A program made the translations under genes and the position numbers. Under the pieces are notes generated by a model, which saw nothing but the letters and a program-made list of their open reading frames with translations, was not told where the DNA came from and ran no database searches. A DNA stretch of 64,000 bases from Streptomyces ardesiacus (GTDB taxonomy: Bacteria; Actinomycetota; Actinomycetes; Streptomycetales; Streptomycetaceae), in NCBI RefSeq assembly GCF_003112575.1, contig NZ_BEWC01000001.1, positions 744,001-808,000 on the forward strand, given 5' to 3'. How positions within the stretch are numbered: position 1 is the first letter of the stretch; each line of letters opens with the position of its first letter. Of the stretch, positions 20,264 through 29,229 are shown piece after piece.

Positions 20264-22876
20264 GTGCGCACCAAACGACTCAGAGACAGACTCGCGCTGC
20301 TGCTAGCCGCCGCGCTCGGCGTCGCGGGCCTGGCCGCCGTCCCCGCCGCCCACGCGGCCGACGCCCACGACACCGCGGAGATCCACGGCCTGAAGGGCGA
20401 GTACTACACCCAGTCCGCCCCCGGCGCCTTCGACTTCCATGAACTCAAGGCCACCGGCTTCGATCCGCAGCTCGACTTCGACACCCTGGAGCCGCGACTC
20501 GCCTTCGCCACCGGGCAGTCGGACGACGTGAGCGTCCGCTGGACCGGCAAGCTCGTCCCGGAGAAGACCGGCGCCCACACCTTCTCGATCATCGGTGACA
20601 ACGGCTTCCGCCTCTGGATCGGCGGCCGGCTCGCCATCGACCACTGGGTCGACGACTGGGACCGCGAACAGACCGCCGAGCCGATCGAGCTGACGGCCGG
20701 CCAGTCCTACGACATCAAGCTGGAGTACTTCGAGCACTACGGCGGCTCCAACCTCCACCTGCGCTGGACCGAGCCCGGCGGCAGCAAGGAGGCGATCCCG
20801 CAGTCGGCGTTCCGCCTGCCCGACGGGTTCGACTACAACGGCGCGACGGCGACCACCGTCCAGTCCACCGGCCGCACCCTCAGGCTCGACTTCGCGAGCC
20901 CCCTCACCGCACCCCCGGCCGGACTCGCCGACCACCTCGAAGCGGTGATCGGCGGCGCCACGTGGCCCCTCGGCGAGGCCGAGCTGGACCCCGCCGACCC
21001 GAGCGCCCTGCTCGTCGCCCTCGACCAGCCCGTCGTCGGCAACAAGAACGGCGACGCCCCCGGCACCGCCGACGTCCGCTACGACGGCGAGGGCGGCCTC
21101 ACCGACGCTCAGGGCAACGTTGTCAACGCCTTCTGGAGCAGCGGCGGCAACGCGTCCACCTACGAGCTGCGCACGGACTGGGCCGACGAGGTGGGGCCGG
21201 ACAACGCCCTTCCCGAGTACCCCCGCCCGCAGTTGACGCGCGAGGACTGGCAGAACCTCAACGGACGCTGGCAGTTCGCCGCCGCCGAGGCCGGGGAGCA
21301 GCCGCCGGTCGGCAAGAACCTCAAGGAGCGCATCCTCGTCCCGTACCCGGTGGAGTCCCAGCTCTCCGGCATCCAGCGGCACGAGGACCGCATGTGGTAC
21401 CGGCGCACCTTCACCGTGCCCCGTGACTGGCACATCGGCTCCTCCCAGCGGCTGAAGCTGAACTTCGGCGCCGTCGACTGGCAGTCCGAGGTGTACGTCA
21501 ACGGCGTCAAGGTCGCCGACCACAAGGGCGGCTACGACAAGTTCAGCGCCGACGTCACCGACGCCCTCAAGCCCGGCCGCACCCAGGAGCTGATCGTCGG
21601 CGTCTACGACCCGACGGACGCGGCGAACGGCGAGAACCCGCCGCTCGGCAAGCAGCGCCTGGACCCGAGCGGCATCTGGTACACGCCCAGCTCCGGCATC
21701 TGGCAGACCGTGTGGATGGAGCCGGTCGCCCGGGACCACGTGGACTCGCTGAAGCTCACCCCGGACGTCGCAGCGAGCACCCTGACCGTCGAGCCGAAGG
21801 GCGTGCGCGACGGCGTACGCGTCAAGGCCACGGCGTACGCCGGGCACCGCAAGGTCGCCACCGTCAGCGGACGCACCGGCGAACCGCTGACCCTGAAGAT
21901 CCGCGACCCGCGCCTGTGGTCCCCCGACGACCCCTTCCTGTACGACCTGCAGGTCACCGTCGGGCACGACCGGGTGGAGAGCTACTTCGGAATGCGCTCC
22001 ATCGCCGTCGACCAGGTGAACGGCGTGCCGCGCACCCTGCTCAACGGCGAGCCGGTCTTCATGATGGCCACCCTCGACCAGGGCTTCTGGCCCGACGGGC
22101 TGCACACCGCGCCCACCGACGAGGCCCTCGCGTACGACCTGAAGCTGCACAAGCAGCTCGGCTTCAACTCGGTGCGCAAGCACATCAAGGTCGAGCCCGA
22201 CCGCTGGTTCTACTGGGCCGACAGGCTGGGCCTGCTGGTGTGGCAGGACATGCCCGCGATGACCGCCGGGAAGAACCCGTCCACCGCCGCCCGCGCCGAG
22301 TACGAGCGCGAGATGAAGGAGATGATCGACGAACACGTCAGCCACCCGTCGATCGTCATGTGGGTCACCTTCAACGAGGGCTGGGGCCAGTACGACATCG
22401 GCCGCGTCGCCGAGCAGGCCAAGGCCTGGGACCCGACCCGGCTCGTCAACAACCAGTCGGGCCTGAACCTCGGGGCCGACGGCGGCGCCGGCGACATCAT
22501 GGACGAGCACGGCTACCCGAGCCCCGCCCTGCCGCCCTCCCCGGACGGCCGGCGCGCCCTGGTCTCCGGCGAGTACGGCGGTCTCGGCCTCGCGGTGCCC
22601 GGACACGCGTGGTCCGTGCAGCAGTCGTACGTCGACGTCGATCCGCGGACGTACACGGACGACTACCTCACCAAGCTCGACGAGGTGCGCGCCCTGGTCT
22701 GCCGGGGCGGCAACGGCGCCGTCTACACCCAGATCTCGGACGTGGAGGGCGAGCTGAACGGTCTGACGACCTACGACCGCAAGGTGCTCAAGCCGGACGT
22801 CGAGCGGATGAGGGCCGCCCACGAGGCGCTCATCCGCGACGCGTCCCGGCCCGTCCCGGCGGGCTGCACCGCCTGA
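20264..22876 (+). CDS. Secreted glycoside hydrolase family 2 enzyme with PA14 domain
   Basis: An 870-residue exported glycosidase. The signal peptide (MRTKRLRDRLALLLAAALGV...AHA) is followed by a PA14 carbohydrate-binding domain (about 45-190, LKGEYYTQSAPGAFDFHEL...FSIIGDNGFRLWIGG). After a linker come the GH2 sugar-binding (RTFTVPRDW...VYVNGVKVADHKGGYDKFSADV), immunoglobulin-like and TIM-barrel domains. The catalytic acid/base is expected at Glu705 (VTFNEGWGQYD) and the nucleophile at Glu770 (VSGEYGG). The specificity (beta-galactosidase, glucuronidase or mannosidase-like) cannot be fixed from sequence. GTG 20264 has GAGGAGAGG upstream. Confidence 0.93.
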   Translation: MRTKRLRDRLALLLAAALGVAGLAAVPAAHAADAHDTAEIHGLKGEYYTQSAPGAFDFHELKATGFDPQLDFDTLEPRLAFATGQSDDVSVRWTGKLVPEKTGAHTFSIIGDNGFRLWIGGRLAIDHWVDDWDREQTAEPIELTAGQSYDIKLEYFEHYGGSNLHLRWTEPGGSKEAIPQSAFRLPDGFDYNGATATTVQSTGRTLRLDFASPLTAPPAGLADHLEAVIGGATWPLGEAELDPADPSALLVALDQPVVGNKNGDAPGTADVRYDGEGGLTDAQGNVVNAFWSSGGNASTYELRTDWADEVGPDNALPEYPRPQLTREDWQNLNGRWQFAAAEAGEQPPVGKNLKERILVPYPVESQLSGIQRHEDRMWYRRTFTVPRDWHIGSSQRLKLNFGAVDWQSEVYVNGVKVADHKGGYDKFSADVTDALKPGRTQELIVGVYDPTDAANGENPPLGKQRLDPSGIWYTPSSGIWQTVWMEPVARDHVDSLKLTPDVAASTLTVEPKGVRDGVRVKATAYAGHRKVATVSGRTGEPLTLKIRDPRLWSPDDPFLYDLQVTVGHDRVESYFGMRSIAVDQVNGVPRTLLNGEPVFMMATLDQGFWPDGLHTAPTDEALAYDLKLHKQLGFNSVRKHIKVEPDRWFYWADRLGLLVWQDMPAMTAGKNPSTAARAEYEREMKEMIDEHVSHPSIVMWVTFNEGWGQYDIGRVAEQAKAWDPTRLVNNQSGLNLGADGGAGDIMDEHGYPSPALPPSPDGRRALVSGEYGGLGLAVPGHAWSVQQSYVDVDPRTYTDDYLTKLDEVRALVCRGGNGAVYTQISDVEGELNGLTTYDRKVLKPDVERMRAAHEALIRDASRPVPAGCTA

Positions 22877-22995
22877 TCGCGCGGGCGGTGCGCCCAGTCG
22901 GCCCGCAGCCGTCCGGGTGGGGAACCCCGGCGCAGGCGCCGCCGCCGCCGACGGCGTGAGCCGAGGTCAGCACGGACACGGCATCAGTCGCACCG

Positions 22996-23023
22996 GTCCC
23001 GCCCCTGGCGAAAGGGGCGGGAC
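22996..23023. terminator. Rho-independent terminator after the GH2 gene
   Basis: GTCCCGCCCC (22996-23005) and GGGGCGGGAC (23014-23023) form a perfect 10-bp stem with an 8-nt loop followed by TTTAAT, one of the more classical intrinsic terminators in the window. Confidence 0.8.
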
Positions 23024-23137
23024 TTTAATCCCCCGTTAACCGTGCGTAGCGTGACCGTGCTTGACCGTAATCGACGGAAGGGGATTGACTGCTGATCCAC
23101 CCGTCGCCGCCGTGCGCCGTCCTTGCGAGGCAAGCCC

Positions 23138-24478
23138 TTGAGTCCCGACCCGCTCGCTCCCCTCGACCTGGCGTTCTGGAACATCGAGTCCGCCGAGCAC
23201 CCCATGCACCTGGGCGCGCTCGGTGTCTTCGAGGCCGGCCCGGCCACCGCGGGCGCCCATGCCGCGGACCTCCTCGCGGCCCGTGCCCCCGCGGTGCCCG
23301 GACTGCGGATGAGGATCAAGGACACCTGGCAGCCGCCGCTGGCCCTGCGGCGGCCCTACGCGTTCGGCGGGGCCACCCGCGAGCCCGACCCCCGGTTCGA
23401 CCCGCTCGACCACGTGCGGCTGCACGCCCCGGCCACCGACTTCCACGCCCGGGCCGGGCGCCTCATGCAACGTCCCCTGGAGCGCGACCGGCCGCCCTGG
23501 GAGGCGCACGTGCTGCCGGGCGTCGACGGCGGGACCTTCGCCGTGCTCTTCAAGTTCCACCACGCCCTGGCCGACGGGCTGCGCGCCCTGACCCTCGCCG
23601 CCGGGGTCCTCGACCCGATGGACCTGCCCGCACCCCGGCCCCGCCCCGAGCGGCCGCCGCGCGGACGGGTGCCGGACGTGCGCGCGCTGCCCGACCGGCT
23701 GCGCGACGCCCTGGCCGACGCGGGCCGCGCGCTGGACATCGGTGCCGCCGCGGCGCTGTCCACCCTCGACGTGCGCTCCTCGCCCGCGCTCACCGCCGAG
23801 TCCTCCGGCACCCGCCGGATCGCGGGCGTGGCCGTCGACCTCGACGACGTGCACCACGTCCGCAAGACCACCGGCGGCACCGTCAACGACGTCCTCATCG
23901 CGGTCGTCGCCGGCGCCCTGCGCCGCTGGCTGGACGAGCGCGGCGACGGAAGCGAGGGCGTCGCGCCCCGCGCGCTCATCCCCGTCTCCAAGCGCCGCCC
24001 GCGCACCGCGCACCCCCAGGGCAACCGGCTCTCCGGATACCTCATGCGACTCCCGGTCGGCGACCCCGACCCGCTCTCCCGGCTCGGTACGGTCCGCGCC
24101 GCCATGGACCGCAACAAGGACGCCGGTCCGGGCCGCGGCGCCGGAGCCGTCGCGCTGCTCGCCGACCACGTGCCGGCGCTCGGCCACCGGATCGGCGGGC
24201 CGCTCGTCTCGGGGGCCGCCCGGCTCTGGTTCGACATCCTGGTCACCAGCGTGCCCCTGCCCAGCCTCGGCCTGCGGCTCGGCGGACACCCGCTCACCGA
24301 GGTCTACCCGCTGGCGCCGCTGGCCCGCGGCCACTCCCTCGCGGTGGCCGTCTCCACGTACCGGGGGCAGGTGCACTTCGGCCTCGTCGCCGACGGGAAG
24401 GCGGTGCCGGACCTCGACCGGCTCGCCCTCGCGGTGACCGAGGAGGTGGAGACGTTGCTCACGGCGTGCCGTCCCTGA
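23138..24478 (+). CDS. Wax ester synthase / diacylglycerol acyltransferase (WS/DGAT)
   Basis: A 446-residue WS/DGAT enzyme that acylates diacylglycerol (or long-chain alcohols) with acyl-CoA to make storage triacylglycerol. The opening LAPLDLAFWNIESAEHPMHLG and the catalytic HHxxxDG motif HHALADG (His141-His142, Asp146) are clear. The C-terminal PLAPLARGHSLAVAVSTYRG also fits. From memory, S. coelicolor has its main TAG-forming enzyme (Sco0958) in this chromosomal neighbourhood. TTG 23138 is chosen because GAGG lies 7 nt before it; TTG 23123 is the alternative. Confidence 0.92.
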   Translation: MSPDPLAPLDLAFWNIESAEHPMHLGALGVFEAGPATAGAHAADLLAARAPAVPGLRMRIKDTWQPPLALRRPYAFGGATREPDPRFDPLDHVRLHAPATDFHARAGRLMQRPLERDRPPWEAHVLPGVDGGTFAVLFKFHHALADGLRALTLAAGVLDPMDLPAPRPRPERPPRGRVPDVRALPDRLRDALADAGRALDIGAAAALSTLDVRSSPALTAESSGTRRIAGVAVDLDDVHHVRKTTGGTVNDVLIAVVAGALRRWLDERGDGSEGVAPRALIPVSKRRPRTAHPQGNRLSGYLMRLPVGDPDPLSRLGTVRAAMDRNKDAGPGRGAGAVALLADHVPALGHRIGGPLVSGAARLWFDILVTSVPLPSLGLRLGGHPLTEVYPLAPLARGHSLAVAVSTYRGQVHFGLVADGKAVPDLDRLALAVTEEVETLLTACRP

Positions 24479-24582
24479 CCCCGGCGGGTTTGGATCCGCG
24501 CCGCGCGCTGAAATAAAATCCGCTGTTCGACAGCGGTCGCCTCCCGGAGCGCCGCGACGGCGACCAGGGAACGGCAACGGCG

Positions 24583-26115
24583 ATGACGGTGACACAGGAC
24601 GGCTCGGCGACGACGGACGAGGCGCCCGCGGGCCGGGCGTCCGCGCAGGCGGAGATCCCCTCCGCGCACGGACCCGGCATCGACCCCGAACGGCTCGCCG
24701 TCTGCCTCGACGTGCTCGCGGAACTCGACGAGCTGGACGTCGACCACCCCGACGCGATCGCCGTCCGCCGCGCCACCTCGCACATCTACCGCATGGTCAA
24801 GCAGCGCCGCCGCCAGGAGCGCCGGGCCGCCAAGACCGCCCACGACAAGGCGGTCACCGAGGCCACCGCCACCGGGTCCGCCGAGCGCATCGACGACGAG
24901 ACCGAGGGCCTGCTGCCCTCCTCGCGCACGGAGGAGGGCACGATCGCGGGGATACTGCAGCGCCCCCGCTCCTGCTACATCTGCAAGCAGCGCTACGTGG
25001 AGGTCGACTACTTCTACCACCAGCTCTGCCAGGACTGCGCCGCCGAGAACCGCGCCCGCCGCGACGCCCGCGCCGACCTCACCGGCAAGCGCGCGCTGCT
25101 CACCGGCGGCCGGGCCAAGATCGGCATGTACATCGCGCTCAGGCTGCTGCGCGACGGCGCCCACACCACGATCACGACCCGCTTCCCCAAGGACGCCATC
25201 CGCCGCTTCAAGGCGATGGACGACTCCGGGGACTGGATGCACCGCCTGGAGGTCGTCGGCATCGACCTGCGCGACCCCGCCCAGGCCGTCGCCCTCGCCG
25301 AGCAGGTCGCCGCACGGGGCCCCCTCGACATCCTGATCAACAACGCCACCCAGACCGTCCGGCGCCTGCCCTCCGCGTACGCGGCGCTGGTCGAGGGCGA
25401 GAGCGCCCCGCTGCCCGCCGGCGCGCTGCCCGCCCACCACGTCATCGGCGCCTTCAACTCCGGCGCCGTGGACGGACTGGCCGCGCTGCCGCTGGGCGCC
25501 TCGGGGCTCGACGCGCAGAAGGTGGCCGACCTCGCCCTGGTCGCCGGCAACGCCAGCGTGGTGCGGCACCGCGAGGGCACCGCCATCGACGCGGGCGGAC
25601 TGGTCCCCGACGTCGTGGACACCAACACCTGGGTGCAGACCATCGAGCAGATCTCGCCGGTGGAGCTGCTGGAGACCCAGTTGTGCAACTACACGTCGCC
25701 GTTCATCCTCATCAGCGCGCTGCGCGCCTCGATGGCCGAGGCCGCGCGCAAGGCGCCGTCGGGGCGCGCCTACGTCGTCAACGTCTCGGCGATGGAGGGC
25801 GTGTTCGCCCGCGGCTACAAGGGGGCAGGCCACCCGAACACCAACGCGGCCAAGGCGGCGATGAACATGGTCACCCGGACCAGCGCCCAGGAGATGTTCG
25901 ACACCGACAAGATCCTGATGACCTCCGTCGACACCGGCTGGATCACCGACGAACGCCCCCACTACGACAAGCTGCGCCTGGCCGAGGCCGGCTTCCACGC
26001 CCCGCTCGACCTGATCGACGGCGCCGCCCGCGTCTACGACCCCGTCGTGCGCGGCGAGGCGGGCGAGGACCTGTACGGCGTCTTCCTCAAGGACTACGCA
26101 CCCGGCAAGTGGTGA
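24583..26115 (+). CDS. Atypical SDR-family protein with N-terminal zinc-ribbon-like CxxC pairs
   Basis: A 510-residue protein. Residues 1-125 are mostly helical and charged. Cys131/Cys134 and Cys149/Cys152 (CYICKQRYVEVDYFYHQLCQDC) form a plausible zinc site. From about 165 a Rossmann fold follows, with TGGRAKIG (174-181) in place of the usual TGxxxGIG, then NNATQT in place of NNAG, and VVNVSAMEG as the Ser strand. In the active-site helix (HPNTNAAKAAMNM) the Tyr of YxxxK is replaced by Thr while Lys is kept. It may thus bind NAD(P) but catalyse differently or not at all. Product unknown. Confidence 0.85.
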   Translation: MTVTQDGSATTDEAPAGRASAQAEIPSAHGPGIDPERLAVCLDVLAELDELDVDHPDAIAVRRATSHIYRMVKQRRRQERRAAKTAHDKAVTEATATGSAERIDDETEGLLPSSRTEEGTIAGILQRPRSCYICKQRYVEVDYFYHQLCQDCAAENRARRDARADLTGKRALLTGGRAKIGMYIALRLLRDGAHTTITTRFPKDAIRRFKAMDDSGDWMHRLEVVGIDLRDPAQAVALAEQVAARGPLDILINNATQTVRRLPSAYAALVEGESAPLPAGALPAHHVIGAFNSGAVDGLAALPLGASGLDAQKVADLALVAGNASVVRHREGTAIDAGGLVPDVVDTNTWVQTIEQISPVELLETQLCNYTSPFILISALRASMAEAARKAPSGRAYVVNVSAMEGVFARGYKGAGHPNTNAAKAAMNMVTRTSAQEMFDTDKILMTSVDTGWITDERPHYDKLRLAEAGFHAPLDLIDGAARVYDPVVRGEAGEDLYGVFLKDYAPGKW

Positions 26116-26122
26116 CGGCGCG

Positions 26123-26557
26123 TCACTCCACCCGGCCCAGCCGCGCGGTGCGTGCCGCCGTCAGCTCCAGCACCGTGCGCCAGTCCTCCAGGACCCCGGC
26201 GTCGAAGACCGCGGTGCGGGCCTCCTCGTCCGCCTGACACAGACTGACCAGGTCGTCGTCGTGGGCCCGGGGTCCGGGGTCGGCCCGACGGCGCACCAGG
26301 CGGGCGACGCGCGGCCCGAGCAGCGGCCGTACCGCCTCCGCGGTCCGGACGGCCGGGTCGCCCGGACCCAGCAGCGGCCCCACCGGCGCCACCAGCCCGG
26401 CGACCTGCAGCTCCTTGTCGGCCGGGCGGCGCCGGCGCAGCAGCGCGGCCGTCCGCAGCGCGTGCCCGTACGGATCCCCCGCCTCCTCGCCGCCGGGCTG
26501 CTCGCGCCGGCAGGCGTACAGCAGGTCCATCAGCTCCTCGACGCTGCGCAGTTCCAT
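26123..26557 (-). CDS. Degenerate HD-domain protein (PhnZ-like family, metal site lost)
   Basis: A 144-residue protein resembling small HD-domain proteins related to PhnZ and myo-inositol-oxygenase-type enzymes. It has YGHALRTAALLRRRRPADKE, then QVAGLVAPVGPLLGPGD where the family normally has VAGLVHDIGHLL, and a C-terminal VLEDWRTVLELTAAR typical of the family. The HD doublet is replaced by Ala57-Pro58 and the following His is also gone, so a di-iron or metal centre is unlikely. ATG 26557 has GGAGG upstream. It converges on the SDR gene, 7 nt apart. Confidence 0.7.
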   Translation of the reverse strand: MELRSVEELMDLLYACRREQPGGEEAGDPYGHALRTAALLRRRRPADKELQVAGLVAPVGPLLGPGDPAVRTAEAVRPLLGPRVARLVRRRADPGPRAHDDDLVSLCQADEEARTAVFDAGVLEDWRTVLELTAARTARLGRVE

Positions 26558-27035
26558 GCCCCGGTCCTCCCACGAGACAGCCGTTGCCGACGGGCAGCAG
26601 AGCGCGGCGAGCTTGCGGCGCAGCCAACGGCGACTTAACTGCGCGTCCCGCCCCCGTCGCGCGTTCGAAGGTGTGGTCGCCGGCGTAGGCCGAACGGGTG
26701 AGTTGCGCGCGATGCACAAGCGGAGGAAGCGGGGCACACATGGGCCAACTGGGCGCGGAACGAAGGGCAATGGTTCTCCCATCTTTCGAGCGCCATAGAG
26801 CGCACCCCCGCTCATTTGGTTAATCTGAAGCGGACGGGCGGCGGCACAGGGCACTACCCGCACCCGAGGTCCGTCATGGAGCGAGCCGGTTCACCGCGGC
26901 CCGCTCCCGCACGAGGTACCGGCGCCACCGCGTCCGAACTGCATTTCGACTCACACCCGAGTGGGCGCCGGGTGCCGGGACAGGACACGGGCGCCGGGCA
27001 GCCCCCAGGGTGACCCGACACATAAGGAGTGCGCG
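26558..27035. other. 478-bp intergenic region
   Basis: No supported gene. The stretch 26760-26830 is comparatively AT-rich (TTCTCCCATCTTTC, CATTTGGTTAATC) and may carry promoters for the divergent HD-like gene and the small peptide gene. Short frames here lack ribosome binding sites. Confidence 0.45.
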
Positions 27036-27212
27036 GTGACACCGGAAACGACGACGAAGCCAGAACAACGCACCGAGGAAGGCGGCGGGCGCGCGCGCCG
27101 CCGGCCCGGCGAGATCGGCAGCCTCGACGTGTGGGCGCGCTCCGCCCCCATCCGTCTCGCGGGCTACGAGGAGGACCTCGCCGAGCCGCACATCCTGCCC
27201 AGCGTGGACTGA
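27036..27212 (+). CDS. Small peptide gene, 58 aa, possible modified-peptide precursor
   Basis: GTG 27036 is preceded by a strong AAGGAG (27024-27029). The peptide has a Thr/Glu/Arg/Gly-rich, highly charged N-terminal half (MTPETTTKPEQRTEEGGGRA) and a more structured C-terminal half, IGSLDVWARSAPIRLAGYEE followed by DLAEPHILPSVD. It has no Cys, no signal peptide and no membrane helix. The leader/core look and the dense aromatic and acidic C terminus suggest a regulatory peptide or RiPP precursor. No modification enzyme is adjacent, so this is speculative. Not a family I can name. Confidence 0.6.
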   Translation: MTPETTTKPEQRTEEGGGRARRRPGEIGSLDVWARSAPIRLAGYEEDLAEPHILPSVD

Positions 27213-27266
27213 ACCGTCCGCAACCCCCGAAGCCGCCGGACGCATGGGCGTGCCAGACTCACGCCC

Positions 27267-27749
27267 ATGCTGATCAGGGAAGCCACCGCGGGCGACTGGC
27301 CGCACATCTGGCCCTTCTGGCACCGCATCGTCGCCGCCGGCGAAACCTACGCCTGGGACCCGCACACCTGCGAGGCCGACGCCCGGGCCCTGTGGATGAA
27401 CCCCGCCAAACGCGTCTACGTCGCCGAGGACGACACCGGCACCGTCGTCGCCTCGGCCTACGTCACCCCCAACTACGGCGGTCCCGCCGCGCGCATCGCC
27501 AACGCCGGTTTCATGGTCGACCCCGACCGGGCCGGACGCGGCACCGGCCGCGCCCTCGCCGAGTACGTCCTGGCCGCCGCCAAGGCCGAGGGTTACCGGG
27601 GGATGGTCTTCAACGCCGTCGTCGAGACCAACCCCGCCGTACGGCTGTGGACCTCCCTCGGCTTCACCGTCCTGGGCACGGTCCCGGACGCCTTCGAGCA
27701 CCCCCGGCACGGCCGCGTCGGCCTGCACGTCATGCACCGCGCCCTGTAA
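27267..27749 (+). CDS. GNAT N-acetyltransferase
   Basis: A 160-residue single GNAT domain. It begins MLIREATAGDWPHIWPFWHR, has strand ANAGFMVDPDRAGRGTGRAL with the acetyl-CoA pyrophosphate-binding RGTGRAL loop, and ends GMVFNAVVETNPAVRLWTSL with GFTVLGTVPDAF. The closest general type is a phosphinothricin-like or small-molecule acetyltransferase; substrate unknown. It starts 54 nt after the small peptide gene on the same strand. Confidence 0.9.
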   Translation: MLIREATAGDWPHIWPFWHRIVAAGETYAWDPHTCEADARALWMNPAKRVYVAEDDTGTVVASAYVTPNYGGPAARIANAGFMVDPDRAGRGTGRALAEYVLAAAKAEGYRGMVFNAVVETNPAVRLWTSLGFTVLGTVPDAFEHPRHGRVGLHVMHRAL

Positions 27750-27755
27750 CGCCGT

Positions 27756-29099
27756 TCAATCGAGCGGGGCCGTCCGCCGCCAGGGGTGCAGCGCCTCGAT
27801 CCGCTCCGCCAGCTCCAGCAGCGTCGCCTCCGAGCCCGGGCGCCCCACCAGTTGCACGGCGCAGGGCGCGCCGGTGTCCAGCGTGCCGAACGGCACCACC
27901 GTCGCGGGCCAGCCGGTCAGGTTCCACGGCGGCGTGAACGGCGAGTACGCGGAGTTCGCCACCACGTTGCGCAGCCAGCCCCGTTCGTGCCAGGGCCCGG
28001 CCCCGGGGGCGCGGCGGGCCAGCGCCGGGGTGAGCAGGACGTCGTACTCGGCGAAGAACGGCTCCAGGCGTGCGCGCAGCCGCTCCCGGCCCCCGCCGTC
28101 CGGCACCCGGGCGGCGAAGCGCCGCCCGAGGGCCGCGTGCACCCGCGTGCGCCGGGTCAGCAGCCGCGCGTCGAGGTTCCGCGCGTCCACCGAGGTACCG
28201 GCCGTCCAGTGGGTCAGGGCGGTCACGCCCAGCGACGCCGGGTAGGGCGGGTCCGCCCGCCGCACCTGATGCCCCGCCTTCGTCAGGACACCGGCCGCCT
28301 CGCGCACCGCCCGCGCGTACGGCCGGGAGACGGGGACGCCGGCCAGCGGGCTGCGCAGCGACGCGGCGACGCGCAGGGCGCCGGGCTCCTCGCGGTCCGG
28401 CAGGGGGCGGCCGGCGAGGACCGCGAGCATCAGGCGGGCGTCCGCGACCGTCGTGGCCAGCGGCCCGTTCTCGGACATGCCGAACCAGTCGCCCTCGCCG
28501 ATGCCGGCCGGCACGACGCCGTGGCCCGGCTTGAGGGTGACCAGACCGCAGTTGGCCGCCGGGATGCGCAGCGAGCCCATGCCGTCGTTGCCGAGCGCGA
28601 GCGGCACCATCCCGGCGGCGACCGCGGCCGCGCTGCCCCCCGAGGAGCCGCCGGCCGAGCGGGACGGGTCCCACGGGTTGCGGGAGGTGCCGAGCACGCC
28701 GTCGGTGGTGCCGAAGACGCACAGTTCCGGCACGTTCGTCAGCCCCACGACCACCGCGCCGGCCGCCCGCAGCCGGGCCACGGTGACATGGTCGGCGTCC
28801 GCGGGCGTGTGCGGCGTGGCGGCCGAGCCGACGCGGGTGGTCTCGCCGCGCACCGCGAGGTTGTCCTTGACCGCCACCGGCACGCCGGCCAGCGGCAGTT
28901 CGTCCAGATCGCCCCGCGCGCCCACCTCCTCGGCCTCCGCGAGCGCCGCATCGGCCCGCACCGCGCGGAAGGCGCCGACACGGCCGTCCAGCCGCTCGAT
29001 CCGCGCCAGGTGCTCCGCCACCACCTCGCGGGGCGTGGCCCGCTTCTCCCGTACGGTGGCGGCGATCTCGGTGGCGGTGCGGCCGGCCCAGTCGGTCAC
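27756..29099 (-). CDS. Amidase (amidase-signature family)
   Basis: A 447-residue amidase of the Ser-cisSer-Lys family. The catalytic Lys is in GVPVAVKDNLAVRG. The Gly/Ser signature is SAGGSSGGSAAAVAAGMVPL, with cis-Ser and nucleophile in GNDGMGSLRIPAANCG. The middle loop is LKPGHGVVP. It is likely to hydrolyse a carboxamide to acid and ammonia; its substrate cannot be told (GatA is unlikely without GatB/C). The C terminus converges on the GNAT gene with 6 nt between stops. Confidence 0.92.
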   Translation of the reverse strand: MTDWAGRTATEIAATVREKRATPREVVAEHLARIERLDGRVGAFRAVRADAALAEAEEVGARGDLDELPLAGVPVAVKDNLAVRGETTRVGSAATPHTPADADHVTVARLRAAGAVVVGLTNVPELCVFGTTDGVLGTSRNPWDPSRSAGGSSGGSAAAVAAGMVPLALGNDGMGSLRIPAANCGLVTLKPGHGVVPAGIGEGDWFGMSENGPLATTVADARLMLAVLAGRPLPDREEPGALRVAASLRSPLAGVPVSRPYARAVREAAGVLTKAGHQVRRADPPYPASLGVTALTHWTAGTSVDARNLDARLLTRRTRVHAALGRRFAARVPDGGGRERLRARLEPFFAEYDVLLTPALARRAPGAGPWHERGWLRNVVANSAYSPFTPPWNLTGWPATVVPFGTLDTGAPCAVQLVGRPGSEATLLELAERIEALHPWRRTAPLD

Positions 29100-29229
29100 G
29101 GAGGGCTCCTCGGGGTGCGGTGACGGGATGCGGGATGTCGGCGAGCACGCCGTTACCGGCGAGTACGCAGGACAGCACTCTGCCCGTCCGCGGCCCGCGC
29201 GTCGAGAGCGCGTACCGGTCCGGCCGCGT

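Noticed and set aside
20303..22822. 839-codon minus-strand ORF opposite the GH2 gene
   Set aside because: Antisense shadow of a protein with a clear signal peptide, PA14 domain and catalytic residues.
26816..27013. 65-codon frame upstream of the small peptide gene
   Set aside because: TTG start without ribosome binding sequence and composition like non-coding DNA; the peptide gene starts later with AAGGAG.
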